A DNA stretch of 64,000 nt from Mesorhizobium sp. 131-2-1 (lineage in GTDB: Bacteria > Pseudomonadota > Alphaproteobacteria > Rhizobiales > Rhizobiaceae), in NCBI RefSeq assembly GCF_016756535.1, contig NZ_AP023247.1:6386501-6450500 (forward strand). The letters are read 5' to 3'. Shown here in pieces: positions 55,973 to 64,000 of this stretch (its first letter is position 1; each line of letters opens with the position of its first letter). Below the pieces are notes generated by a model, which saw only the letters and a list, made by a program, of their open reading frames with translations, was not told the DNA's origin and made no database searches. The translations under genes were made by a program, and so were the position numbers.

Positions 55973-56114
55973 TTATGCATCGGGTGAGATTTTGTGGCGG
56001 AGCCGTCCTGGCGCCAGCCGGGGTCTGCCAAATCTGGCTTCCTCCGCCACATAATATTTCATGCCTCTCTGACGGACGCGGGATCCCCCTGCGTCGCAAT
56101 GCCGGAGGGGCAAT

Positions 56115-57353
56115 ATGCTCGACTTCTATTTTTCGTATCGTGGGGTACTCAAGCGCCTGCGTAGCGGTGCGCTCGGCGGCGAGATGGATCGCCTCGCGGA
56201 GCATTTCTTCACGCTTGGTTACAAGCGAGCATCGGCCAAGTGTTATCTGAGCCGGATTGCGCACTTTAGCCAGTTTGCCGCGACGCGCTCTGGTCCGATG
56301 CCGATCCTTCAAGATGTCGTCGATAGCTATTTGCGTACGTTTACTACGGATTCTCCGCGCATTGGGGCAGTGTCGGCGCTGGGACACGCACGGCGAGTGG
56401 CTCCGGAGCGGTTCATTGTTTCCGTTCCAAATAAAGAGGATGATCCGGACGCCCCGCTTCTGGCCTCCTTTTCGGACTATCTGCGTAGGGTACGGGGCCT
56501 GGAGCCGAAGACCCTCGAAGGCGTTCTTCTGGGCGGCCGCCGCTTTCTGGATTGGTTCCACCACCACCATCCTCGGCAAAACCTGGAGATGTTGACGGCT
56601 GAGCACGTCCTCGCTGCTGCCGAACATCGGCTGTCGCTATCGGCGACCTCCAGCAGCCGCACGGCAGCGACTTCTCACATTCGAACATTTCTTCGGTTTT
56701 TGTATTGGGCTGGCCACCATCGCCAAGATCTCGCCTGCCTTGTCCCAAGGACGCCCTCTTGGCGTTTAGCACATTTGCCGCCGCGCCTTGCATGGGATGA
56801 CGTTCGGCAGGCGATCGATGCGATCGGCGCAACGACACCGGTCGACATCCGCGATCGAGCCGTCCTGCTGCTGCTCGCCACCACGGGCATTCGCAACGGC
56901 GAGTTACGCGCCATTCGGCTGAAGGATATCGACTGGCGTACCGGCGAGGTTTTTGTCCGGCGCACCAAGGGCAAACGTGATCGGGTGGTGCCACTCCTCG
57001 AGGAGACCGGCGCCGCACTCGCCGATTACATCCTGCGCGCTCGACCGAAGGTGGACAGTCCGTATCTGTTCCTGTCCTTCAAGCCGCCGCTGGGACCGTT
57101 CACGTGCGCATCGCCTGTTTCGAGGATCGTGCGGAAGCGGTTGCGGCATGGCGGGGTCGAACTCGGGCGGGTCGCAGGTGCGCATCTCCTGCGCCACAGC
57201 CTTGCCACCCAGCTCGTCAGGCAGCGAAGGCCAATCAACGAGATCGCCGATCTTCTTGGACACCGGAGTATCAATACAACGGCGCTGTACGTGAAGGTTG
57301 CGGCCTCACAACTCGCCGAGGTCGCACTCCCGTTTCCGGGAGGCGCGGTATGA
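56115..57353 (+). CDS. RIT tyrosine recombinase A, copy 2
   Basis: Translates to the same 412-residue protein as 33103-34341, with complete RKHRH-Y residues (GIRNGE, HLLRHS, LGHRS, ALYVK). Transcribed against the host IS66 here. Confidence 0.93.
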   Translation: MLDFYFSYRGVLKRLRSGALGGEMDRLAEHFFTLGYKRASAKCYLSRIAHFSQFAATRSGPMPILQDVVDSYLRTFTTDSPRIGAVSALGHARRVAPERFIVSVPNKEDDPDAPLLASFSDYLRRVRGLEPKTLEGVLLGGRRFLDWFHHHHPRQNLEMLTAEHVLAAAEHRLSLSATSSSRTAATSHIRTFLRFLYWAGHHRQDLACLVPRTPSWRLAHLPPRLAWDDVRQAIDAIGATTPVDIRDRAVLLLLATTGIRNGELRAIRLKDIDWRTGEVFVRRTKGKRDRVVPLLEETGAALADYILRARPKVDSPYLFLSFKPPLGPFTCASPVSRIVRKRLRHGGVELGRVAGAHLLRHSLATQLVRQRRPINEIADLLGHRSINTTALYVKVAASQLAEVALPFPGGAV

Positions 57354-58282
57354 CCGTCTTTACCCAATTCCTCGGCGAGAAGGCCGAGCGTTACATCGAA
57401 CTGCGCCACTCGCTCGGCTACTCTTTCAGCAAACAAGCCGCCACCTTGCGGGCTTTCGTCCGCTACGTTGAACACGCTCAGTTCGTTGCGCCCGCCACCC
57501 GGACGATGGCGCTGGACTTCGTCCTGTCGTTCGGTGGCGCCGCCAACAGCCGCACCACTCGTCACGGCGTGCTCCGCCGATTCTACGAGTATCTCACCAT
57601 CTATGACGCCCAAACCGAGGCCTTGGAGCGCAGAGTCTTTCCCAGATCCAGGGCAATTCCGCCGCCGCGCATCCTCAGCGAGTCAGAGTTGGCGTCGCTC
57701 ATCGACGCATGTGCGCGCATTTCGCCAGGCATCCCACTCAGGGGGCGGACGATGGCAACGCTGATCGGATTGTTGGCAAGTTCGGGACTGCGATCTGGCG
57801 AAGCGGTCAGACTTGATCGTTCCGACGTCGATCTGACCAGCGGGGTTCTTCTGGTTCGGAAGACGAAGTTCCGCAAGGACCGTCTCGTTCCAGTTCACAC
57901 GACGACCCAGGCTGCCCTTCGCCACTACGCACGTGATCGTGACGCCGCTTTTCCCACGCCCAAGGACCAGGGCTTCTTCCTCAGCTCTCGTGGCAACCGC
58001 CTCTCAGCGACCGGCCTGCAAAACGGTTTTGCCGAGGTCCGCAAGCTCGCCGGCCTTGATGGCGGTAAGCCCTTAAGGCCGCACGATCTCAGGCACCGGT
58101 TCGCCGTGACCCGTCTCAGCTTCTGGCATCAACAGCGTGCAGACGTTCAGGCGTTGCTCCCGTTGCTCGCCACATATCTCGGCCACGCCAGCTACAGCGA
58201 TACAGCTTACTACCTCACGGGTTCGGCGGATCTTCTCGCCATTGCGGCGGATCGCGCTTTCCTCGATGGAGGTGCAGCATGA
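57350..58282 (+). CDS. RIT tyrosine recombinase B, copy 2
   Basis: Same 310-residue protein as 34338-35270; ATGA overlaps at both ends (with A at 57350, with C at 58279). Confidence 0.92.
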   Translation: MTVFTQFLGEKAERYIELRHSLGYSFSKQAATLRAFVRYVEHAQFVAPATRTMALDFVLSFGGAANSRTTRHGVLRRFYEYLTIYDAQTEALERRVFPRSRAIPPPRILSESELASLIDACARISPGIPLRGRTMATLIGLLASSGLRSGEAVRLDRSDVDLTSGVLLVRKTKFRKDRLVPVHTTTQAALRHYARDRDAAFPTPKDQGFFLSSRGNRLSATGLQNGFAEVRKLAGLDGGKPLRPHDLRHRFAVTRLSFWHQQRADVQALLPLLATYLGHASYSDTAYYLTGSADLLAIAADRAFLDGGAA

Positions 58283-59286
58283 GCGAACATATGCTCCTAG
58301 CGCCGCTCCTGGAATCCTACTTTCGCCGGCGCTTGACCAAGCAGCGCAACGCCACTCCCGCGACTGTCGCGAGCTATCGCGACGCCTTGCGCATGCTGAT
58401 CCTCTTCGCCGCCGCCAGGTTGCGGAAGAGGCCGGCGGCGTTGGTGCTTGAAGATCTCGATCGAGACCTCATTCTCGCCTTTCTCGACGAACTCGAGGAG
58501 AAGCGGAACAACACCGTCGCCACGCGCAATGCCCGACTAGCTGCGATACGATCTTTCTTCCACCATGTGGCAGCGGCCGACCCGGCGTCCTTTGGTGTCG
58601 CGCAACGCGTTTTGACCATTCCCACAAAACGGGCACACATTGAGGTGACGCGCCACCTCACCAGCGCAGAAGTGGACGCAATCATTGGGGCGCCCGATCA
58701 GAGGACGCCCCGTGGCCGGCGCGACCGCGCGTTTCTGCTGTTCCTCGCGCGGACCGGCGCGCGCGTCTCCGAAGCCATCAGTGTCGATGCTGACGACCTT
58801 CAGTTGGAACGCCCGCGTTCGCAGGTGCTGTTGCACGGTAAGGGGCGCAGAGATCGCGTCATCCCCGTTCCTCAGGATCTGGCGAGAGCGCTGGCGGCCG
58901 TGTTGCGCGAGCGCGGTATCGCCAACCACGAACCACGACCGATCTTTGTCGGCGCCCACAATGAGCGCCTGACGCGCTTCGGGGCTACCCACATCGTACG
59001 ACGAGCAGCGGCCAAGGCCGTGGCCGTAAGGCCGGACTTGGCTGAAAAGCCCATATCACCGCACATTTTTCGACACTCCCTCGCCATGAAGCTTCTCCAG
59101 TCCGGCGTGGATCTCTTGACGATTCAAGCCTGGCTCGGCCACGCACAGGTCGCCACCACCCACCGCTATGCCGCTGCGGATGTCGAGATGATGCGCAACG
59201 GACTCGAAAAGGCGGGCATCGAGGGCAATTACGGGGCGCGCTTCCGGCCCACCGATGCCGTTCTGCAACTGCTGGACAGCATCTAA
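58279..59286 (+). CDS. RIT tyrosine recombinase C, copy 2
   Basis: Same 335-residue protein as 35267-36274; stop 8 bases before the end repeat. Confidence 0.93.
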   Translation: MSEHMLLAPLLESYFRRRLTKQRNATPATVASYRDALRMLILFAAARLRKRPAALVLEDLDRDLILAFLDELEEKRNNTVATRNARLAAIRSFFHHVAAADPASFGVAQRVLTIPTKRAHIEVTRHLTSAEVDAIIGAPDQRTPRGRRDRAFLLFLARTGARVSEAISVDADDLQLERPRSQVLLHGKGRRDRVIPVPQDLARALAAVLRERGIANHEPRPIFVGAHNERLTRFGATHIVRRAAAKAVAVRPDLAEKPISPHIFRHSLAMKLLQSGVDLLTIQAWLGHAQVATTHRYAAADVEMMRNGLEKAGIEGNYGARFRPTDAVLQLLDSI

Positions 59287-59377
59287 GCTAAAACATTATG
59301 TGGCGGAGCACGACAGATTTGGCAGACCCCGGCTGGCGCTAGGACGGCTCCGCCACAAAATCTCACCCGATGCATAA

Positions 59378-59494
59378 GTGCGGGTCGAGCGCGAGGACCT
59401 GCTGCACCATCCGCGCCAGGCTGTCGATTCCGCGGCGCATATCGGTCGCGCCGCAGCACAAGTAAATCCGGTCGGTCGGCACCACCGTGATCAC
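59378..59494 (-). pseudogene. tnpB: IS66 tnpB copy 2, 5' piece
   Basis: Thirty-nine codons from GTG 59494, as at 32844-32960, cut in LDPH by the RIT element. Confidence 0.93.
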
Positions 59495-59928
59495 CTGGTC
59501 AACTCCGCCAGGACGATGCGCAGCGCATTCGGATCGACGGTCCCGTCGATCCGCAATCGCGCACCGCTCGGAAAGGCCACGACGATCCTGCCGGCCGGGT
59601 CCGGGCAATCGGCGACGGGCCGTTCGACACCGGGCAGATCGCTCACCTCGATGCGCGCGAAGGTCGCCATCGCCTGATCGGCATCGAGCTCGCCGCCGCC
59701 CATCTGCTTGCGCCAGGCATAGAGCTGTGACGGCGCTACGCCGAACGCCTGCGCGACCTCGGTCACCGACGACCCCGCCGCGCTCGCCAGGTCGACCAAC
59801 GCGCGCTTCTCTGTGCAACTCCACAGCCGTCGTTGCCGCGCGCGCCCAATCCCTGTGGCACGGTCTTCCGCCGCCGCGGCATCGCTTAACTCGGCGACCA
59901 AATCGCCCCTTGCATGTTCCAATGTCAT
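59491..59928 (-). CDS. tnpA: IS66 OrfA (TnpA), copy 2
   Basis: Same 145-residue protein as 32410-32847; GTGA overlap with tnpB. Upstream only 37 bases remain to the shortened element end, so its natural promoter in the terminal repeat may be damaged by the 20-base deletion. Confidence 0.93.
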   Translation of the reverse strand: MTLEHARGDLVAELSDAAAAEDRATGIGRARQRRLWSCTEKRALVDLASAAGSSVTEVAQAFGVAPSQLYAWRKQMGGGELDADQAMATFARIEVSDLPGVERPVADCPDPAGRIVVAFPSGARLRIDGTVDPNALRIVLAELTR

Positions 59929-59965
59929 GGCGCGAAAGCTCCATGTTCATCGGCCTATCGCTTAC

Positions 59966-60118
59966 CATGGAAGGGCCCCTGCGGCGCGATGAGACCGTAC
60001 TCAGAAAGATGGCCGCGGATCGCGTTGATGAGTTGAGTACGCTGGCCGATCAGAATATCCCGGGTTCGGAAGATCACGGAGGAGGCCTGTTTGGCCTCGC
60101 TCTTAACGGCTAGGCGCG
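59966..60118. other. Short unknown stretch
   Basis: A plus-strand frame (LRRDETVLRKMAADRVDELSTL) ends at TAG near 60113; I do not recognise it. Confidence 0.3.
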
Positions 60119-60265
60119 GTGCTGCTCGTCGAGCGCTGGATTCTGGCGCGGCTGAGGAATCGATCCTTCTTCTCGATCGCCGAGCTCAACGCGGCGATCG
60201 CCGAACTGCTCGAGGACCTGAACAACCGGCCGATGCGCCATGTCGGCCGCTTTATGGGCTCCTGA
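60119..60265 (+). pseudogene. istA: IS21-family istA fragment
   Basis: [44 protein letters not shown] is the C-terminal part of the IstA DDE transposase, after the catalytic Glu. Intact IstA is about 500 residues. Together with the istB scrap at 2060-2218 it shows old IS21 activity. Dead. Confidence 0.8.
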
Positions 60266-60336
60266 TGTCGAACATCCGATACTTGTTGCCCACCGCGTCA
60301 CGTTAGGCAAGCAGGATCGAGCCGGAAGTCTCGCCG

Positions 60337-61926
60337 TCAGGATTCGAGCCAGCATACAGTTAAGGCGGAGGCGTTGCTCATATCCCGCGCTGGATGCTTG
60401 ACGAACCCTTTCACGCCCGGCCTCGTCGCATCGATGAACTGGTTAAAGAATGGCGCGATTAAGCCGCCCTCGTCGCGAACGATCATTGCCATCTCGCGAT
60501 AAAGGTTTTTGCGCTTGCCCTGATCGAGTTCGGCCCTCGCCTCAATGAGAAGCTTGTCGAATTTCTCTTTGACGAAGCGCGTGTCATTCCAAGCGGCCGT
60601 CGACAAATACGCGACGGAGTACGCTTGGTCCTGCGTCGCGCGACCAGTCCAGAAGGTGGCGGCGAATGGCTGCTTTAACCAGACTTCCGACCAGTAGCCG
60701 TCGCTCGGCTCGCGCTTGACCTCGATGGTAATTCCGGCCTTGGCGCAGCTCTGCTGATAGAGTTGGGCGGCATCGACGGCACCGGGGAAGGCGACGTCAG
60801 AGGTGCGCAGCAGGAGCGGTCCGCTATGGCCCGACTTCCGATAGTGAAACTTGGCTTTGTCCGGTTCAAAGATGCGCTGCTCGATATCGTCAGAAAACAG
60901 CGGGTACGAAGCGTTGATTGGAAAATCGTTGGCCACTGAGCCATAGCCGCGCAGGATTTGGGTGAGCATCTGCTCGCGGTCGATGGCGAGCTTGAGCGCC
61001 ATCCGGAGATCGTTGTTATCGAAGGGGGGCGTGTCACAGAACATGTTGAAGCAATAATAGCCGCGCCCCGAAACGTTCTGGACGGTCACGCCGGGGATAC
61101 GATTGACCAGGTCAACGACCTTCGGCTCTACCCGGTCGATCATGTGGACCTGGTCGCTTCGCAGGGCCGAAATACGCGCCGTGGCGTCGTTGATGACGGT
61201 GATCTCGATCTGATCGGCGTGGCCACGCTTTTCGCCCTGCCAGAAATTCTTGAACCGTTCGCCCCCGTGCCGTACGCCCGGCTCATTCACCTTAATCTTG
61301 TAGGGCCCTGCTCCGATACCGCCAGCCGGATTGTCCTTGCCCCCGTTCGGTTGGATGACGAGATGATAATCGGTCATCAGATAAGGGAAGTCAGCGTTAC
61401 CGCCCTTCAGGGTGACGATGACCTCGTCGCCATTTGCCTTGAGCGTGTCAATACTCCCCAGCACGCCCAGAGCGCCCGATTTTGACCTGGAATCCGAGTG
61501 CCGCTCGAGCGTCGCCACCACATCATCCGCGGTGACGGTCTTGCCGTTGTGGAACTCGACTCCCTTCCGAATCTTCATCGTCCAAGTCTTGGCGTCTTTG
61601 GACGAGCCGATTTCCTCGGCGAGGCGGTTTTCAACGCCGCCGTCCGGGGTCAGTTCCATCAGCAGCTCACCCCAGCATTTGCTGAAGGCGATCGGGCACG
61701 CGCCGGGGAAGAACGCCGGGTCGAGAGTGTCAGTCGCCTGACCACCCTGAAGGCCGGCCTTCAGAATGCCACCCTTTTGCGGGACCTGCGCATTCACAGC
61801 ACCGGCAAGAAGCGAGTTGGCGAAGGTGGCGCTCACGCCGAGTGCCGTCGCGCGACCGAGAAATTCACGCCGGCTCAGTCGGCCGGCAGCGACGTGGCGG
61901 CTGAGGTAGTGAAGTTCCTGCGACAT
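60337..61926 (-). CDS. Dipeptide-type ABC transporter binding protein with Tat signal
   Basis: A 529-residue family 5 solute-binding protein (DppA/OppA-like). The N-terminus has a twin-arginine motif (RLSRREFLGRATALGV) and a hydrophobic stretch to about residue 46, pointing to Tat export to the periplasm. GGILKAGLQGG starts the mature part; WTMKIRKGVEFHNGKTVTADDVVATLERH is the family signature; LRMALKLAIDREQML is also conserved. It binds a peptide, opine or similar solute for an ABC importer, but no permease or ATPase is in the window. A MmgE/PrpD gene precedes it on the same strand 333 bases upstream. Confidence 0.92.
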   Translation of the reverse strand: MSQELHYLSRHVAAGRLSRREFLGRATALGVSATFANSLLAGAVNAQVPQKGGILKAGLQGGQATDTLDPAFFPGACPIAFSKCWGELLMELTPDGGVENRLAEEIGSSKDAKTWTMKIRKGVEFHNGKTVTADDVVATLERHSDSRSKSGALGVLGSIDTLKANGDEVIVTLKGGNADFPYLMTDYHLVIQPNGGKDNPAGGIGAGPYKIKVNEPGVRHGGERFKNFWQGEKRGHADQIEITVINDATARISALRSDQVHMIDRVEPKVVDLVNRIPGVTVQNVSGRGYYCFNMFCDTPPFDNNDLRMALKLAIDREQMLTQILRGYGSVANDFPINASYPLFSDDIEQRIFEPDKAKFHYRKSGHSGPLLLRTSDVAFPGAVDAAQLYQQSCAKAGITIEVKREPSDGYWSEVWLKQPFAATFWTGRATQDQAYSVAYLSTAAWNDTRFVKEKFDKLLIEARAELDQGKRKNLYREMAMIVRDEGGLIAPFFNQFIDATRPGVKGFVKHPARDMSNASALTVCWLES

Positions 61927-62259
61927 TGGATGCTCCTCTCTTCAGACGCGTTCCCATGAGATCGGACAAGGCGGCTCTATTTTGAGCATCGATACCAGCA
62001 CCAATGTGCCGCGTGGAACGAATTGTCCTTCTTACAGCGCAGGAAATCGGCGTTTTTGGCGGTCATACGCGCAAGATTGACCCTTGTGGGTGTGGATCGA
62101 CTGGCCAGAGTTCAAACGCGTGACCGTCGCTCCCTAACGTCGAGCCAGCGAAGACCACGCGGCTGAGGCCGCGCGCTTGGCTTCGTCGGCGAGCAACTCG
62201 ATTACCACACGCGCGCAGCTGGCGCGGTCGAGACCCCGCGTTGTTTTCGCAATTCCTGA
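61927..62259. other. Intergenic, no recognisable gene
   Basis: Between the MmgE/PrpD stop and the binding-protein start; presumably the promoter of the binding-protein gene, but no consensus element could be supported. Confidence 0.35.
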
Positions 62260-63663
62260 CTATTTACCGCCAACAAGCAGCTTGAATAGGGGTGCCAGCG
62301 TGGGCCGCTTATCAAGGTCCTCGACGAATTCCCCAATCAACCCGAGCTGTGAATCGGAGAACGGCAACATGGACGTTTCGGCGCAAGCTTTGAGTTTACG
62401 CATGCCATCGACGAACGAAGCCGGATTGTCCGGATGGCCGAATGGCTTGTCAATCCGAATGGAATGTTCTGCGCCGCCCCTCAGCTTCACGGTAACTGCT
62501 GTCGGCGAATTTTGATGCAGACCGTGAGTACGATCGATCTCTGGATCAACTTCAATCTTCGTTACAGCCATTATCCGGCGCACAGCCTCATCCTCAAATG
62601 CTTCCGGACGAAAATCGCTAATTCCTACTCTGCCGCGCTGTGCCGCGACAGAGATGACGTAGGGCAGGCTGAAGCGCGCGACGACCGGGTCCTTCGGGTG
62701 CCACTTTTGGTCGCGCGGCTGTACCACATAACTTTCAGCGACGAGACGGTTCACCCCAAGCTCAAGTGAGATTATATCCTCTCCCTTGAAGCCATACTTA
62801 TCGCGCAATTGCTTCAGGCCATCGATCCCCGGATGCATAGCCCTGCAAGCCGGCCAAGCTTTGAAGCTGATCTCAGTATTCACATAGTCCTGACCAAGTT
62901 TCTCCATAAGCAAGTCAACGTCGTAGCTAGGTTCGAAGGCTCTGTAGAAGCCATACTTACCAAAGAACGGCTCTCGAGGACCGTTGAAACCCACCATAGC
63001 CGACAGGGCCGATTCCACCCCCGAACGCGCCCGCAATCCTTGTTGCAGGGACACAGTATGCGAGCCTTCCTCATACATCTGTACTTCCCCGGCGGCGTGG
63101 GCGTACGCAATGCCGAATGCATTTCGGGTTTTCTCTTCATCGAGCCGCAGCAGTTTTGCGCTAACTGCAGTTGTGCCCCACACCGCAACAATATTGTCGC
63201 GGCCGGTTTTCAATGAATGGGTCGTCACGCTCCGCGCAAGACGCATGTGCAAATCCATAGCCGTAGCTAATGCGACCAGCAATTCGCTTCCAGCAATAGA
63301 AGGATCGCGTTCCGCGAGCGCCAGCGCCGGCGGCACATTGTAAGCGCTGGCGTGGCAGCCGTTGATACAAAGCTCGTAGGTATCATCAAAGTCGATGGCT
63401 CTAGCCGTGCTGGCATTGACAAGGGCTGCCATGCAGGCCGGAAGCTTTTCTCCAGAAACCCAGACGGTGCATTCTGCCTTGCCACCGGACAAGCTGCCCA
63501 GCCTACGAGCGAAATGCGCGATCGGATCGTCCGATCCCCCGATCGCACTGGCAAGCGTGTCGAGAACGGAGAGTTTCGCGCGTTCAATCGACTCCGTAGG
63601 TATTGTCTCTGCGCGCGAATCAACAATGTGCCTAATGATTTGCGCCGTCAAATCCATCGCCAA
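62260..63663 (-). CDS. MmgE/PrpD family protein (2-methylcitrate dehydratase-like)
   Basis: A complete 467-residue MmgE/PrpD protein. ERAKLSVLDTLASAIGG, ARAIDFDDTYE, HASAYNVPPALALAE, AFGIAYAHAAGEVQMYEEGSHTVSLQQGLRARSGVESALSAMVGFNGPREPFFGKYGFY and FKAWPACRAMHPGIDGL are typical. Known members dehydrate 2-methylcitrate or decarboxylate cis-aconitate (itaconate pathway) in the cytoplasm; many are uncharacterised. The family's active-site segment (ACRAMHP, usually xCxxxH) is present. No prpB/C/acn neighbours are visible, so the substrate is open. Preceded by a partial alpha/beta hydrolase gene on the same strand. Confidence 0.92.
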   Translation of the reverse strand: MAMDLTAQIIRHIVDSRAETIPTESIERAKLSVLDTLASAIGGSDDPIAHFARRLGSLSGGKAECTVWVSGEKLPACMAALVNASTARAIDFDDTYELCINGCHASAYNVPPALALAERDPSIAGSELLVALATAMDLHMRLARSVTTHSLKTGRDNIVAVWGTTAVSAKLLRLDEEKTRNAFGIAYAHAAGEVQMYEEGSHTVSLQQGLRARSGVESALSAMVGFNGPREPFFGKYGFYRAFEPSYDVDLLMEKLGQDYVNTEISFKAWPACRAMHPGIDGLKQLRDKYGFKGEDIISLELGVNRLVAESYVVQPRDQKWHPKDPVVARFSLPYVISVAAQRGRVGISDFRPEAFEDEAVRRIMAVTKIEVDPEIDRTHGLHQNSPTAVTVKLRGGAEHSIRIDKPFGHPDNPASFVDGMRKLKACAETSMLPFSDSQLGLIGEFVEDLDKRPTLAPLFKLLVGGK

Positions 63664-63842
63664 ACCTCCCGCCCTTAATTAGTAAGCTTCTGAAAAAATG
63701 TGAGGACAGCCCCGCCCCTCCGCGTGCTAAATTGCCATGGAATGCCTTGCCCAATCAGCTTTGATTGATTGCAGGAGTTGTTCTGCACGCCTCTTCCTTG
63801 GAAGACAGTTGGGGCAGCTGTGCGTTATTTGCGCGTAGCCAC

Positions 63843-64000
63843 CTAGGGCTCGAACGGTTGATATTTTCCGCTGGTTGGTGATCTGGCAGTCCAGTGCCGG
63901 ATGAGGCTGTTCACAGCTTCACTCTGGTCGACCTGGACGTCATGTCCTGCATTGTTCAGCAGGTGGAAATCCGAATTCTTCATCAGCTTTGCCAACTTTA
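63843..64000 (-). CDS. Alpha/beta hydrolase, C-terminal end only
   Basis: Reading leftwards from the window edge, the frame ends at TAG (63843-63845) with KLMKNSDFHLLNNAGHDVQVDQSEAVNSLIRHW. The GHDVQVDQ region holds the catalytic histidine of alpha/beta-hydrolase-fold enzymes. Only 51 codons lie in the window. It may share a transcript with MmgE/PrpD (180 bases apart). Confidence 0.7.
   Translation of the reverse strand, partial: KLAKLMKNSDFHLLNNAGHDVQVDQSEAVNSLIRHWTARSPTSGKYQPFEP

Larger units (their letters stand above)
55967..59383 (+). mobile_element. RIT element copy 2, inverted relative to IS66
   Basis: Same three genes and end repeats as copy 1. On the plus strand both RITs point the same way, while the two IS66 hosts point in opposite ways, so relative to the host this RIT is inverted. 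End repeats at about 55967-56055 and 59295-59383. The outer bases are CCGCAT on the palindrome side and GTGCGG on the other. Confidence 0.92.
50793..59965 (-). mobile_element. IS66-family element copy 2, carrying RIT and a serine-recombinase element
   Basis: The same IS66 element as at 32353-38964 in opposite orientation. The right terminal repeat (50793 onwards, GTAAGCGTTGCGCCAAGG) is intact. The left terminal repeat, at 59945-59965, has lost 20 bases (GTAAGCG joined to ATAGGCC). There is no target duplication. tnpB is split by a RIT element in inverted relative orientation and tnpC by a 2.58-kb serine recombinase element. The coding parts translate as in copy 1. Confidence 0.93.

Noticed and set aside
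1..64000. CRISPR arrays, tRNA or rRNA genes, replication or conjugation genes
   Set aside because: Read for regularly spaced short repeats, tRNA T-loop sequences and known gene motifs; none was convincing.

Overview
The window reads like accessory DNA of an alphaproteobacterium of the rhizobial type (Hyphomicrobiales, for example Mesorhizobium, Rhizobium or Sinorhizobium), probably a symbiotic plasmid or island. The reasons are the codon and base style, a UPF0262 gene, a DUF982 relic, Ehu-type ABC transporter genes, and dense, mutually nested insertion sequences with many decayed genes. No nod, nif, tra or rep gene, tRNA, rRNA or CRISPR array was recognised, so symbiotic location is an inference.

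Layout. 0-2.7 kb: a large serine recombinase (running off the left edge) with two small partner genes, an IS21 istB scrap and a dead Lrp/AsnC regulator. 2.9-6.5 kb: class III aminotransferase and M20 amidohydrolase, with an intact Lrp/AsnC regulator divergent from the hydrolase. 6.8-12.6 kb: IS110, a MITE-like element, an integrase plus frameshifted IS91-type transposase, and an ISL3-type relic. 12.8-14.1 kb: an ATP-grasp ligase. 14.4-18.8 kb: two decayed EntS-type MFS exporters and other relics. 19.2-24.9 kb: frameshifted glutamate dehydrogenase, UPF0262, a thiolase chimera, an aldehyde dehydrogenase and an omega-aminotransferase. 26.1-28.6 kb: an Ehu-like polar amino acid/ectoine-type ABC operon whose binding-protein gene is reduced to a stub. 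29.6-32.2 kb: a second serine recombinase module.

32.35-38.96 kb: an IS66-family element with a perfect 8-bp target duplication, whose tnpB is split by a RIT (recombinase-in-trio) element. 39.3-50.2 kb: catabolic genes (GMC oxidoreductase, EhuB-like binding protein, aldehyde dehydrogenase, DoeA/EutD-like hydrolase, class V aminotransferase, ArgE/DapE-type hydrolase, a frameshifted SDR). 50.8-59.97 kb: a second copy of the same IS66+RIT composite in opposite orientation; its RIT is flipped relative to the IS66 host, and its tnpC is split by a third serine recombinase module. 60.1-64 kb: an istA scrap, a dipeptide-type binding protein, a MmgE/PrpD protein and the end of an alpha/beta hydrolase.

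The catabolic genes together suggest uptake and breakdown of a nitrogen-containing compatible solute or amino-acid derivative: Ehu-type uptake, M24 ring or amide hydrolase, deacylases of the M20 family, transamination, aldehyde oxidation, Lrp/AsnC control. Ectoine is the best-known substrate for such a set, but the set is incomplete and scrambled by mobile elements. The most unusual material is the nested IS66/RIT/serine-recombinase structure: two copies allow insertion sites, target repeats, an in-place inversion and a junction palindrome to be read directly.
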